A DNA stretch of 64,000 nucleotides from Hominenteromicrobium mulieris (GCA_021029595.1 JAJJOY010000005.1:100191-164190), one strand, 5' to 3'. Shown: positions 26,289-34,789, counted from the first letter of the stretch. Made by a program: numbers and translations. The notes: generated by a model from the sequence alone, not told the origin.

Positions 26289-27010
26289 CCAATCACACCT
26301 CCCCGCACACATAATTCAAAAATCAGATAAGCTACGGCAACGGCCATGACACCCCAATCGGCAACTCCGCATTTTATCTGGACAAGACAGGTGCGTGGAT
26401 TGGGATTTTCAATTCCACGGGTGACAGAAGCAACAGAAAGATCATCCGCTGCTTTTGAAGCTGCCATCAACAAAGGCACATAAATACACTCAACCGTCAT
26501 GCCCGGATGTGCTAAAAAGCCCGCCAGAGAAGGTGAAACATCTCTCATCCGCATAGCGTCCTTGATATATCGCCAGTCCTCTTGAATAGTTGGAATGTAC
26601 CGCAGCATAACTGCCATAGGAATTACTAACTTTTTGGGTGCGTGGACACGGTTCATAGCAGACAGGAACTCATTGACTTTTGTAGTAGTCAGAACAATCC
26701 CAGCCAAGGTTCCGCACGCATAGACCTTATGAAACAATCCTAAAAAGGCAATAAACATTGTCCGCAGCGTGCCTGTCATTTCTGCCATGATCCAAACTGT
26801 CAGGACACAGATGACCGCATAAAAGCATACAGCCTTAATGACATATTTCCACTTTCCAAAGAAAGCACCCAATATCGCAATCAGCATAACAAGGACAAAT
26901 TGATATGCAAGTGAAGGAGCGAACATGGACGATAAAACACATATAAGAATAAGAAAGAGCTTGGCCCGTGGGTCGAGCCAAAGCCCTTTCTTGTGGCGTT
27001 TACCGCTCAT
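26285..27010 (-). CDS. EcfT-like transmembrane coupling protein
   Basis: 241 residues with five or six membrane helices and the cytoplasmic coupling helix 'DWRYIKDAMRMRDVSPSLAG', the EcfT motif that docks on the ATPases. 'LDPRAKLFLILICVLSSM' at the N-terminus is typical of CbiQ/EcfT proteins. Both ends overlap neighbours by 4 bases, so S component, T component and ATPases should be made together. Confidence 0.85.
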   Translation of the reverse strand: MSGKRHKKGLWLDPRAKLFLILICVLSSMFAPSLAYQFVLVMLIAILGAFFGKWKYVIKAVCFYAVICVLTVWIMAEMTGTLRTMFIAFLGLFHKVYACGTLAGIVLTTTKVNEFLSAMNRVHAPKKLVIPMAVMLRYIPTIQEDWRYIKDAMRMRDVSPSLAGFLAHPGMTVECIYVPLLMAASKAADDLSVASVTRGIENPNPRTCLVQIKCGVADWGVMAVAVAYLIFELCVRGGVIG

Positions 27011-27618
27011 GCTGTAATACCTGCTTTTTCAAACTGCTTTTTCAGCATTTTGCAGCCTACAAAAGCGCTGATTGCAGATGTAATGATAACAGCAGCGAAC
27101 ATGGCAATCAGGATGCCGGTATTTGCAGTTGCCTGCATGGTGTCGATGTAGCTCTGTTCAGTTCCGTTTCCCAGCATAGTCTGTGCCCAGCCGTTGGGGT
27201 CAACAAAGAACACGATATACGAACCAGTGCCGCCGAGAGAGAACAGGATATAAGACAGGCTGTTGAGTTTTTTGCTTTTGTACTGCCCTGCACCAGCAAC
27301 GAAGTCCGCGACAATCGCCATGATCAGGTAGCCCAATGCAAAAGCCCAGTGCATACCGGTCACGAACCAAATAATACCCATGATAATGCCCGTTATAGAA
27401 AGGCTCCAACGCTTATGTACTTTTGCAATCAGCAAAAGATAAATGGGGCCAGCAAGCAGCCCACCTCCTGCTGGCATGAAAAAAGTAAGTACAGGATTCG
27501 TTGCAAAAAAGACACCGCCCACCAATACAAAAACAAATAACAGTGCAGTAAAAATACCTGTTGTTACAAGGTCTTTCACTGTCAGACCTTTGTTCATAGA
27601 ATTTACTTGATTACTCAT
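27007..27618 (-). CDS. MptD-like ECF S component
   Basis: 203 residues, hydrophobic, six helices, start after TAGGAGG. 'TVKDLVTTGIFTALLFVFV', 'MPAGGGLLAGPIYLLLIAKV' and 'LGYLIMAIVADFVAGAGQYK' match the MptD-type S components found with tandem ATPases in gut Firmicutes; the ligand of that group is not established to my knowledge. It is the first gene of the operon and divergent from the AraC regulator, so the shared region 27619-27804 should hold both promoters. Confidence 0.75.
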   Translation of the reverse strand: MSNQVNSMNKGLTVKDLVTTGIFTALLFVFVLVGGVFFATNPVLTFFMPAGGGLLAGPIYLLLIAKVHKRWSLSITGIIMGIIWFVTGMHWAFALGYLIMAIVADFVAGAGQYKSKKLNSLSYILFSLGGTGSYIVFFVDPNGWAQTMLGNGTEQSYIDTMQATANTGILIAMFAAVIITSAISAFVGCKMLKKQFEKAGITA

Positions 27619-27804
27619 TTTGACCTCCTACCTTTCATTGTCTTGACTCGACAAATGGTTTGTGATATTCTGCAGTTAGATAGTTCTAACCACTGTCTAA
27701 TACAATACGCATTTATCGAACAACATTCAATAGGTCCCGGCGATGTTCGTCTGTTCCTTTCAAAAGCTCGTCTAATCGTTGCAAAAAGGAGGCGGTCTGT
27801 TTTC

Positions 27805-28773
27805 ATGTGTGAAATTATTGACCAGTTTTATACACCGTTGCTGATTGAACACGGTTTTATCCATGACCCAGACAACCAGCAATATGGGGCATTAGGTGAC
27901 TGCTGGAAACTTTCTCCCGAAGTTGGAGAAGGCACCTACTGGACTTATGGACAGAAAGACTTGTATGATATTAAAATCCATAACTTTTCCTTCCACGAAG
28001 ATTTCATGTTGGAATGCTCCATGCCGGAATGTCTGAGTATCACTCGGTATGACTCTATTTCCGGGGAGGAATTATCTCCATACCGTAGACTGTCTGCCGG
28101 TTATATCAAAACATTTATTGGAGGCTACGCTCCATACAAGGCTTTGATACATAAAAATATTCCAATCCGTTCGGTTGGGATTGAGATTGCACCGGCATAT
28201 TATGAGGACTACCTGAAAAAACTGTACCCAGAGGCACAGATCAATCCTGTGGATGCATTTCGGAAGATCGACCAAACTTCCGACTTTCCAGAAATGTCAC
28301 GGTTACTCACAGAAATCAAGGACTATCGTGGGGAAGGGATTGCCGCAAAACTTTTTTATGAGGGAAAAGTTGCAGAAGCAGTTTCAATGGTAGTGGAATA
28401 TCAGAAGAAACATCCTGATAAACCAGCCCATAAGCTCTCTCAACAGGATATTGAAAATCTTCAAATAGTTGCCGCTTATCTTAGCGACCACTATGCTTTT
28501 GATATTCCTCTGGAACGGCTAACACAGATTGCCTGCATGGGAACAACAAAGCTCAAAAGCTGTTTTAAGAAATACTACGACTGCACCATCACAGAGTATG
28601 TTCAGCAGAGGCGTATGAGCCAAGCAGAATATCTGCTGGCATACACAGAGTTGACAGTAGGGCAAGTTGCCCAAACAGTAGGTTATTCCACTTCAAGCCG
28701 ATTTGCAGAATTATTCCGCAAAAGCACTGGATTGTTACCATTAGAGTACAGAAAAAACGCACAACGAAAGTAA
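27805..28773 (+). CDS. AraC-family regulator of the ECF/ABC cassette
   Basis: Start taken at ATG 27805, about 12 bases after AAGGAGG; 322 residues. The C-terminal 100 residues are the AraC DNA-binding domain: 'YAFDIPLERLTQIACMGTTK', 'YYDCTITEYVQQRRMSQAEY', 'VGQVAQTVGYSTSSRFAELF'. The N-terminal domain is a ligand-binding module ('SFHEDFMLECSMPECLSITR'). It is transcribed away from the transporter operon and likely activates it on binding the transported or effluxed compound. Confidence 0.85.
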   Translation: MCEIIDQFYTPLLIEHGFIHDPDNQQYGALGDCWKLSPEVGEGTYWTYGQKDLYDIKIHNFSFHEDFMLECSMPECLSITRYDSISGEELSPYRRLSAGYIKTFIGGYAPYKALIHKNIPIRSVGIEIAPAYYEDYLKKLYPEAQINPVDAFRKIDQTSDFPEMSRLLTEIKDYRGEGIAAKLFYEGKVAEAVSMVVEYQKKHPDKPAHKLSQQDIENLQIVAAYLSDHYAFDIPLERLTQIACMGTTKLKSCFKKYYDCTITEYVQQRRMSQAEYLLAYTELTVGQVAQTVGYSTSSRFAELFRKSTGLLPLEYRKNAQRK

Positions 28774-28776
28774 AAT

Positions 28777-28802
28777 GAGCGCCAGAGTTTACTCTGGCGC
28801 TC
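28777..28802 (+). terminator. Terminator after the AraC gene
   Basis: Perfect 12-bp arms GAGCGCCAGAGT and ACTCTGGCGCTC with a 2-base centre, three bases after the stop. Only a short T-rich tail follows. Confidence 0.75.
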
Positions 28803-28915
28803 GTCTGATTTTGTGCTGAATTATAAAATGTAGTGAAATTAAATAGTCAGTAGTATGAAATAGATAGTCGTTCAAATAATATCACATGAAATGTAAAATC
28901 ATATCAGGTGATGTT

Positions 28916-29275
28916 ATGAAGATAGAACGAGATGAAAGACGCTTTGATTTTCACGATATAGGGCTCGCCATCAAGCGGGCAAGAGAAGCCAGCGGCATGA
29001 CGCAGGAGCAACTGGCCTATATTGTCGACCGCGCTCCGCGTACCATTATGTATAACGAAAATGACGGCCAGCATCCAAGCCTCAACACCTTTTATCAGAT
29101 GGTCACAATGTTTGATATATCGGTGGATCAATACTTTTACCCGTCCCAAAATAGCGGGAGCGAGTGCAGAAAGCGGATTGATGCCATGTTGAACGCCTTG
29201 GACGAAAGAGAATTGAAAATCGTTGAAGCTACAATCCAAGCGATGAAAGCATCGAAAGAAACGGAGGAAACGTAA
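28916..29275 (+). CDS. XRE-family regulator of the outer ICE
   Basis: Start at ATG 28916 after AGGTGATG; 119 residues. The helix-turn-helix ('GLAIKRAREASGMTQEQLAY', 'VDRAPRTIMYNENDGQHPSL') is followed by a short helical tail. It is one of the few plus-strand genes of the ICE and converges on the relaxase gene across a structured region. It likely represses ICE transfer functions, as XRE proteins do in related elements. Confidence 0.75.
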   Translation: MKIERDERRFDFHDIGLAIKRAREASGMTQEQLAYIVDRAPRTIMYNENDGQHPSLNTFYQMVTMFDISVDQYFYPSQNSGSECRKRIDAMLNALDERELKIVEATIQAMKASKETEET

Positions 29276-29334
29276 AAGAAAGCGTAACCTCCGTTTTTTG
29301 CGCCATGTTGCGGGTTGCGCGTTTTGGCAAGCAA

Positions 29335-29412
29335 TTCGGGTGTGGCCACACTCCGAAATTTTTGCAGGGCGCAGGGCCCGCAAAAATGCTTGTTGGGGAG
29401 CTCCCCAAACCC
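29335..29412. other. Candidate oriT of the outer ICE
   Basis: Three nested inverted repeats lie side by side: GTGTGGCCACAC, flanked by TTCGG/CCGAA; ATTTTTGC..GCAAAAAT; and TTGGGGAGCTCCCCAA (29393-29408) in the context CTTGTTGGGGAG..CCCCAAACCC. The last matches 58829-58856, next to MobC and a related relaxase of the inner element. A structured, gene-free site beside a relaxase gene, shared by two elements with related relaxases, is what an origin of transfer would look like. The nick site is not identified. Confidence 0.5.
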
Positions 29413-29418
29413 GCTGTG

Positions 29419-29441
29419 CTTCGGGACAAATTGTCCCAAAG
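29419..29441. repeat. 23-bp palindrome, copy 4
   Basis: CTTCGGGACA-AAT-TGTCCCAAAG, directly after the candidate oriT and 35 bases from the relaxase stop. Confidence 0.85.
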
Positions 29442-29476
29442 TCCCGGTGCGTTGCACCGTAGTCTGCGGCCCGTCA

Positions 29477-30904
29477 CTATCGTTCCTGGGCCTTATTTTC
29501 ACGCTCGTCTGTTATGCCGAGCAGATGATCAATGTTCGCTTTTATTGCCACGGCCTCCCGCATTTGCCGCTGGGCCTCCCGGTATTCTGCATAAAGCGCT
29601 TTCTTTTGTCCCGCCAGCTCACGGCGGGATTTTTTTAGTGCTTCAATCTTAGGGAGTTTTGCGCCGTTCAGTATGGTGTTCATAGTATCCTTTGCCGCCC
29701 GGTAAGTGGCAAGCTCCGCTTCGTGCTGGGCCAGATACTTTTTGCTGTACCGCGCAGCTTTGTATCCATCAAACACCGGGCGAGTCTTGGCATAGTCCAC
29801 CGTGGCAGCCATCAGCTCCGAGGTTTTGGAAATAGCCTCCTCCGTTGTGCGGAGCTCGTCAGACAGCTTGTGAAAGTGATCCACCGCAGCCTCGGTGCTG
29901 GCCGTCAGTGCCGCATAGTCTGTCAGATGATGCTCCTGCAAATACTGGAGCGCGGCGGCCATTTGTTTTAGGTTGTAGACCTTGGCCCATCGTTCATAGG
30001 CCGGGCCCTTGCCTTGGGCCATACGCTCTTGAATGTCGATGATGAGATTAACTCGCCGTGGCGGAACCGTGGGCTCCTCGGGCAGTTCGGGGAGTGGACG
30101 TTCCCCGGCAATTACCGCCTTGATGTCCTCCGGGTCAAATCCAACTCCAAGTGTAGAAGCCCGGAGCCGGGTCGGTTTTTCCTGCCCGGGTGCAAGGAAT
30201 GAGATGACACCGCCCTGCCCATGTTTCACCGCAAAGCCGGACTCCTCCATGAGACGAAGAAAGTCGGCAAAGTCCGTGGGCTTTTTCTCCAAAGCGGCGA
30301 GAACAGCCAGCCGCACCCGCTGCTTGGCAGAGGGTGGCTTTTCTCCGATCCACTGTCCATAGTGGAGAAAACGACCCTTGCTGTGCTGGCACGGATTTTG
30401 GATAACAGACAATTCATGTTCGATGCACACGCGGTCAGAGAGCCGCCGCAGGGCAAAGGACGAACCAATGAAATTATGAAATTTCCGGGAGCGGTCAAAG
30501 GCCGTCGCATTGAAATAAATGTGATTGTGGATATGGGCCTTGTCGGTATGCGTACAGACGAAGAACTGATACTTTCCCTTTGTCCAGCGCATCGCCGTTT
30601 CATAGCCGATACGGTTTGCTTCTTCCGCCGTAACCTCCCCGGGCAGGAACGCCTGCCGGATCTGAAAGAACAGGGCCCCGCGAGACACGGCCCGGCCTGT
30701 CTCTGCAAGGTATTGACTTTTTACCAGAAGAAACTCGGCGGGAGCCGTGTTCGGATCGCAGAGATAGGAAGATACGGCTCCCAGCTTTTCCGGGTTCAGG
30801 CCATAGGTGAAACGATCCTCCATCGTTTGAATTGCACTTTTTCCCGCCGCTGTTTTATAAGGGCGGATGTAGGTTGTCGCCGTAGAAATCCCTCCTTCCG
30901 GCAA
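29477..30904 (-). CDS. Relaxase of the outer ICE
   Basis: The relaxase nicks at oriT and pilots the strand into the recipient. The N-terminal domain has 'TTYIRPYKTAAGKSAIQTME', a probable catalytic Tyr region, and the metal-binding 'CTHTDKAHIHNHIYFNATAF'. The C-terminal half is helical and resembles that of the relaxase at 56796 ('ERWAKVYNLKQMAAALQYLQ', 'RREAQRQMRE'-like end). Start is uncertain: the only canonical codon at the 5' end is TTG 30904, which has no ribosome site, while GGAAGGAGG lies just downstream and is followed after 7 bases by ACG (30883) in the place where the family has ATG. The product is 468-475 residues. Confidence 0.85.
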   Translation of the reverse strand: MPEGGISTATTYIRPYKTAAGKSAIQTMEDRFTYGLNPEKLGAVSSYLCDPNTAPAEFLLVKSQYLAETGRAVSRGALFFQIRQAFLPGEVTAEEANRIGYETAMRWTKGKYQFFVCTHTDKAHIHNHIYFNATAFDRSRKFHNFIGSSFALRRLSDRVCIEHELSVIQNPCQHSKGRFLHYGQWIGEKPPSAKQRVRLAVLAALEKKPTDFADFLRLMEESGFAVKHGQGGVISFLAPGQEKPTRLRASTLGVGFDPEDIKAVIAGERPLPELPEEPTVPPRRVNLIIDIQERMAQGKGPAYERWAKVYNLKQMAAALQYLQEHHLTDYAALTASTEAAVDHFHKLSDELRTTEEAISKTSELMAATVDYAKTRPVFDGYKAARYSKKYLAQHEAELATYRAAKDTMNTILNGAKLPKIEALKKSRRELAGQKKALYAEYREAQRQMREAVAIKANIDHLLGITDERENKAQER

Positions 30905-30916
30905 ATAGTATTTTTA

Positions 30917-30939
30917 CTTTGGGACACTTTGTCCCGAAG
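30917..30939. repeat. 23-bp palindrome, copy 5
   Basis: CTTTGGGACA-CTT-TGTCCCGAAG; complementarity extends by two bases and into T/A tails. Between the terminator below and the relaxase start. Confidence 0.85.
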
Positions 30940-30948
30940 TAGAAAAAA

Positions 30949-30976
30949 CCGGGGAGCGGTATCAACCACTCCCCGG
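30949..30976 (-). terminator. Terminator between MobC and relaxase
   Basis: On the minus strand CCGGGGAGTGG and CCGCTCCCCGG pair with one G:T and are followed by TTTTTT. It would reduce read-through from MobC into the relaxase gene. Confidence 0.8.
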
Positions 30977-30981
30977 ACGGG

Positions 30982-31329
30982 TCAGAGCTCTACCAGCGCG
31001 GAGAGCTGTTTCAAGAGATCAGACAGCGGCCCCCACAACGCGGCATAGTCCCGCTGTAAGGCTGCGAGTTCTTCGGGATAAATTGCGCCGTAGGTGTTGG
31101 CCTGAATTGCCACTTGGTTCAGATTGTTGGAGCATCGCCGCTGAAGCGAAACCAGCTCACGAACAGGCGAAAGGTCAACATGAAGCACATACCCACTCAG
31201 GGCCATTTTCCGCATATAAGCTCCCATGTTACGGATGCCAGCCTCCGCCATACGTTCTTGAATCAGGGCCTGCTCCGCCTCCGACACCATCACATGAAGA
31301 TGGATCGGACGGCGGCGTTTCTTTGTCAT
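30982..31329 (-). CDS. MobC-like accessory mobilization protein
   Basis: 115 residues: a basic start ('MTKKRRRPIHLHVMVSEAEQ'), a ribbon-helix-helix-like segment, 'IRNMGAYMRKMALSGYVLHV' and 'LVSLQRRCSNNLNQVAIQAN', the bacterial mobilisation (MobC) signature. MobC helps open the strands at oriT for the relaxase encoded next. Its start overlaps the stop of the 54-residue gene upstream (ATGA). Confidence 0.85.
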   Translation of the reverse strand: MTKKRRRPIHLHVMVSEAEQALIQERMAEAGIRNMGAYMRKMALSGYVLHVDLSPVRELVSLQRRCSNNLNQVAIQANTYGAIYPEELAALQRDYAALWGPLSDLLKQLSALVEL

Positions 31330-31490
31330 CGCTCCTCACGCTCCCGGCTGCGGCAGGCGCGGGGCGGCTCCTTTACTTTATCCAGCGGCTTTTCCTGTTC
31401 GTCTACCGGAACAGGGCGCGGCAAATGAAATTCACGGTGCAGGCGCAGCGCCTCCAGTACAGACAAATCCTGTTCACGTTTCTTTTCCAT
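31326..31490 (-). CDS. Small charged ICE protein
   Basis: A 54-residue gene: ATG 31490 after AAGGAGG, sequence 'MEKKREQDLSVLEALRLHRE' and a Pro/Arg-rich end. It overlaps the MobC start by 4 bases, so it is part of the mobilization operon. No known domain; perhaps a modulator of the MobC/relaxase complex. Confidence 0.65.
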   Translation of the reverse strand: MEKKREQDLSVLEALRLHREFHLPRPVPVDEQEKPLDKVKEPPRACRSREREER

Positions 31491-31502
31491 ATACGCACCT
31501 CC

Positions 31503-32088
31503 TTATCTATCACCACGGTCAGGCTGCCTGCGCTGGGGAGCCGGAGCCTCCGAGCCGCGATCTGCCTCCGCCAACTTTGCCGCGTTTTTCATCTGTTCGG
31601 CAATCGGACGGGGCCTGTCGGGATTATCAGGCGCAGGACGCAACTCATAGTCGGATGCCTGCTTTTCCGTCAGCGGACGGGTATAGGTAAGATAGCCCCA
31701 AGCCAAGAACGAGCCATTTTCCACCGGGATGCGCTGATCGTAATTGAAGATTTCATCCGGCTTGTTATAGGGCGGCTTCGGGAATGTCCCGATGTCCACA
31801 GGCCGCTGGGTCGAATAATACTTGTAAAGACCGGGAGCCTCGGTCTGCCTGATCCCCACGTTATAAATACGCTGATAGTCCTGCACCCGGTCTGCAAAAT
31901 TCCTGTTCCATCGCGGCACGGTCATTTCCATAGTGACCCCATTCGTACTGCCGCTGGCCGTCCTTGTCATCATAGCAGGCCCATGTGACATAGCGGGATG
32001 GCGCGGTGGGATGTTCGCCCAATGCAAATCCACGTCCATTTTCCAGCATAACAGCCTTCAGAATCGAATAGCCTTGATTTTTGTCCAT
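31503..32088 (-). pseudogene. ICE accessory protein with a one-base frameshift
   Basis: The frame from ATG 32088 reads 'MDKNQGYSILKAVMLENGRG', 'RYVTWACYDDKDGQRQYEWG' to 'RAAMEQEF'. It then needs a change of frame at a TTTT run (31896-31899) to continue as 'ADRVQDYQRIYNVGIRQTE', 'PENGSFLAWGYLTYTRP'-type sequence to 31503. With three Ts the whole reads as one protein of about 195 residues, related to YodL/LPD-type accessory proteins of ICEs. It is either a mutation, a sequencing slip in the homopolymer, or slippage. Confidence 0.7.
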
Positions 32089-32101
32089 AGTACACCTCCC
32101 A

Positions 32102-33061
32102 TCATCGAGACATTTCTTTGTTTTCTCTTTTCACAAACGGCTGGAGCTGATAGGGGCTTGTACCGTCCTCGGGCCGTAGAAAGTCTATCCGGGCCGCAGC
32201 ACGGATAGCGTTCTGGTTAAGCTGCCGCTGCCATGCCCCTTGGCTGGGAGCCCACTTAAAGCCGTTGCTTTTCAGTTCCTGCCGCTGATCGGCATCGGGC
32301 TTTTCCTCGAAAATAAGCTGCAAACGGTTTTCAGCCTCGTTGATTTTGGCCTCGCCTCCGGGGAATGTCCAGCCAGCAAACTCGGAGCGGCTGCTCAGTT
32401 CCTCAATGCGCTGGCGTACACGGCGGATGTTGGCGTTGTTGTTGGAAAGCAGATAGGCGGGGTACGGCTTGCTTTTATCCAAGTGCCATGACTGCGCCAT
32501 ATCTGCTTTGAGCTTTTCTGCCTGCTCCGGCGTAAGCTCCGGGCAGCCGTCCAGCGTTTTGTGTTTCCGAAAATACGCATTGACCGCCTTCATAGTGGCT
32601 TGCTGGGACTCCAGCCCCTCCAGCTTTTTTGTCAGCTTTTCCACGGCCAGATCATCGTCGGCGCTGATCCCGCCCATACCAACAGAGCGGATTTTATCAA
32701 GCAGCTTTGAAATCTCCGCATACTCTCCATAGTTGCGATCCCGGGCGGCGTTCTGCTTGTGCTTTTTTGCCACAGGGAAATTGCCGCCCCCGGAGATCAG
32801 AATAGAGGGCACCCGGGCATCAATCACATTGCGTTCATTCAGATTTTCCGCAAGTTTCCGGGCATAGCGATCCACCAGCGCGTCAATCTTATCATGGTAC
32901 ATGGGATCGACACGGGCTTTCTGGCGTTCCGCCGCTGCATACGCTTCATCGACCATTGCCCGGTAGCCCGCCGTAGCGGAGCCCGGCTGATAGTCAGAAA
33001 AGCTGTTCATATCTTTTGCCCGCTTTGCGGCTTCTTCATTGATCGGATAATATTTCGGCAT
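32102..33061 (-). CDS. ICE accessory protein, DUF3560-like
   Basis: Start at ATG 33061 with GGAGG; 319 residues. Features are 'DEAYAAAERQKARVDPMYHD', a long helical middle with 'LVEKLTKKLEGLESQQATMK'-type coiled coil, and a C-terminal 'LIFEEKPDADQRQELKSNGF' and 'KWAPSQGAWQRQLNQNAIRA', which recalls the DUF3560 family of ICE proteins. Function is unknown; members sit near relaxase and antirestriction genes. A palindrome inside a larger terminator-like hairpin precedes it. Confidence 0.6.
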   Translation of the reverse strand: MPKYYPINEEAAKRAKDMNSFSDYQPGSATAGYRAMVDEAYAAAERQKARVDPMYHDKIDALVDRYARKLAENLNERNVIDARVPSILISGGGNFPVAKKHKQNAARDRNYGEYAEISKLLDKIRSVGMGGISADDDLAVEKLTKKLEGLESQQATMKAVNAYFRKHKTLDGCPELTPEQAEKLKADMAQSWHLDKSKPYPAYLLSNNNANIRRVRQRIEELSSRSEFAGWTFPGGEAKINEAENRLQLIFEEKPDADQRQELKSNGFKWAPSQGAWQRQLNQNAIRAAARIDFLRPEDGTSPYQLQPFVKRENKEMSR

Positions 33062-33087
33062 AGTACCTCCTTCCACAAAAGCCGGAA

Positions 33088-33110
33088 CTTTGGGACAAAT
33101 TGTCCCAAAG
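33088..33110. repeat. 23-bp palindrome, copy 6
   Basis: CTTTGGGACA-AAT-TGTCCCAAAG, perfect. It is the upper part of a longer minus-strand hairpin (GCCGG..CCGGC) followed by TTTTG, so this copy could act as an intrinsic terminator or attenuator. Confidence 0.85.
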
Positions 33111-33240
33111 CCCCGGCAGCTAAAATGTTGACAGCATCTCACGAAAACAGGGGCGGACGTAGAAACATACGCCTCCCGCAGAAAAGGGCCTTAAAAAGCC
33201 TTGTCACAGGCGGGTTTGGGGTGTCCTAATTGTCAACACA

Positions 33241-33594
33241 TCAGCCCCGCTTTTTTCGCATATATTCCCGCTGCTGTCTGCGGTGTGCCGTCTTTGCACA
33301 GGCCGCCGAACAATAGGTTTGCCGTCCATCAGGAGCCACGGCTCTGCCGCATACCGGGCAAGTCTTGAAATCCGGCCTTGGCCCCTCTGTCAGCAACGCA
33401 GCCTCCAGCGCCGGATCAAGGGGCAGAACTGCCTCGCGGAAGTAGCGGCAATAAGCCCCCGTCCAGCATTTTCCAAACATATAGCACTCGCAATCCAGCG
33501 GCAGGCAGCCGCAGTCCCGGTCATAGTTGGCACACCATTTTGACACCAGCCTGCGGATTGCCGCTTTTTCTGTCCGGGTCAGTTCTCGGCCCAC
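33241..33594 (-). CDS. Cysteine-rich VLP-type ICE protein
   Basis: GTG 33594 is preceded by GGAGG at seven bases; 117 residues. An N-terminal 'LTRTEKAAIRRLVSKWCANY' leads to a Cys-rich block (CGCLPLDCECYMFGKCW) and a C-terminal zinc ribbon ('TCPVCGRAVAP', 'TYCSAACAKTAHRRQQREY'). This is the cysteine-rich VLP family of clostridial conjugative elements. Metal binding is likely; role unknown. Confidence 0.75.
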   Translation of the reverse strand: MGRELTRTEKAAIRRLVSKWCANYDRDCGCLPLDCECYMFGKCWTGAYCRYFREAVLPLDPALEAALLTEGPRPDFKTCPVCGRAVAPDGRQTYCSAACAKTAHRRQQREYMRKKRG

Positions 33595-33598
33595 AGCA

Positions 33599-33742
33599 TC
33601 ACCTCCCGTTGCCCGGTGGTTTGAGCTGCTCCCGGTAGCAGAACACGCAGCCAATCCCGCGCCAGTAAGGGCAGCCGTCACAACGGGAGCCCTTCGGCGG
33701 CAGGCTGGGCGGCATACCCTTAAAGTAGCTTTTTTCTTTCAT
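33599..33742 (-). CDS. Small cysteine-rich ICE protein
   Basis: A 47-residue gene, ATG 33742, 'MKEKSYFKGMPPSLPPKGSR' followed by CDGCPYWRGIGCVFC. The CxxC and CxxC-like pairs suggest a small zinc site. It contains the ribosome site of the downstream VLP gene and ends 4 bases before that start, so the two are coupled. Confidence 0.65.
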   Translation of the reverse strand: MKEKSYFKGMPPSLPPKGSRCDGCPYWRGIGCVFCYREQLKPPGNGR

Positions 33743-33771
33743 AAATCCCTCATAGGGGTTATTTGTAAATC

Positions 33772-34521
33772 TCATTCATTATCCTCGCTTTCGGTATCGT
33801 CCTCGTCCCAAGGCGGCCCATCGTCCTCGGAATCGTCATAATCAGCCAGTTCCTCACTGTAATCTTCTTCGGGTACAGCAGCTTTTTCATGCTTCGGGCG
33901 GTAAATTTTGAAGTACCAGCCTGCACCGCCACCCAGAACAGCCACTGCCAAAATCAGCAGAAGCGTCCCGGTATTGCTTTTCTGCTGGGGCTCGGGTTCC
34001 GGCTCCTCCGCAGGTTCCGTCACCGGAGCGGGTTCGGGAGCTGTGCCAGCACACTCGGTCATGTTGACCGCGCAGACCTCGCAATCCGTATGGATGGCTC
34101 CGGGCGCACATTTTTCTGTGCAGGAGCAGGCCGGAAGTTCTCCGCCAGCGGCCTCCAGTGCCGCCAGCAGATCGGCTTCATCCACCATGTTCAAAAAGTA
34201 GGTGTGATACTGTTCGCCGTCCTCGTCCACAGGCTTGTCATAGTCAATGACAATGTAAAAGGTGTTGCCGCCGCTGGTTTCCACCGTGATGAACTGTTTG
34301 TTGGTTGCGGCATCGTAGAGCAGATCGCGGGTCACAAGGTTTCCATCCACCGAAAAGCCCTCGCCCGGGGTAATGGTAGGCGCTGGCTCCGGGGCCGGAG
34401 TTTCTTCCACAACAGGCGGTTCCTCATTCCCGCCGTCCGAATAGGCATAGGCCGGGATTGCAAAGCCGCATAAAAGAACGGCGGAGCAAAGCCCCGCCGC
34501 CAACATACGAAAGTGTTTCAT
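33772..34521 (-). CDS. CD1107-type surface protein (DUF4366)
   Basis: 249 residues: signal peptide ('MLAAGLCSAVLLCGFAIPAY'), Pro/Glu-rich linker, a DUF4366 domain ('GNLVTRDLLYDAATNKQFIT'), a Cys cluster (CSCTEKC..CEVC), a second linker, a membrane helix ('TGTLLLILAVAVLGGGAGWY') and an acidic cytoplasmic tail. Proteins of this design lie downstream of the conjugative hydrolase in CTn elements and may help surface attachment of donors. Two bases separate it from the DUF4315 gene. Confidence 0.8.
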   Translation of the reverse strand: MKHFRMLAAGLCSAVLLCGFAIPAYAYSDGGNEEPPVVEETPAPEPAPTITPGEGFSVDGNLVTRDLLYDAATNKQFITVETSGGNTFYIVIDYDKPVDEDGEQYHTYFLNMVDEADLLAALEAAGGELPACSCTEKCAPGAIHTDCEVCAVNMTECAGTAPEPAPVTEPAEEPEPEPQQKSNTGTLLLILAVAVLGGGAGWYFKIYRPKHEKAAVPEEDYSEELADYDDSEDDGPPWDEDDTESEDNE

Positions 34522-34523
34522 AT

Positions 34524-34775
34524 TCAGTTTTCCTCCTTTTCTTCTTCGGACTTCGGGACACTTTGTCCCAAAGTACCTCCATCCTTCAGCTTTTCAAACA
34601 GCAGCGGGAGCTCCGTAAGGGAAATGCTCATACCGCGCACAATGTCCACGATCTCGCTGTTTTCCGCCTCCAGCTTTTTCTGCTCCAGCTCCTTGAGCCG
34701 GGCCTGCTGTTCACTGATTTTGGCCTTGACCTTATCAATCTCGGCCTGAATTTTCATGCTTTTGGTAGTTGCCAT
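34524..34775 (-). CDS. DUF4315 coiled-coil protein
   Basis: Start ATG 34775 with GGAGG; 83 residues. 'IQAEIDKVKAKISEQQARLK' and 'ELEQKKLEAENSEIVDIVRG' form a coiled coil, then 'MSISLTELPLLFEKLKDGG'. The last codons contain palindrome copy 7 and encode 'GTLGQSVPKS'. Universal in this ICE family between hydrolase and CD1107-type genes; role unknown. Confidence 0.8.
   Translation of the reverse strand: MATTKSMKIQAEIDKVKAKISEQQARLKELEQKKLEAENSEIVDIVRGMSISLTELPLLFEKLKDGGTLGQSVPKSEEEKEEN
34551..34573. repeat. 23-bp palindrome, copy 7
   Basis: CTTCGGGACA-CTT-TGTCCCAAAG, inside the 3' end of the DUF4315 gene, translated as TLGQSVPK. Confidence 0.85.
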
Positions 34776-34789
34776 TTCAAAACCTCCTG

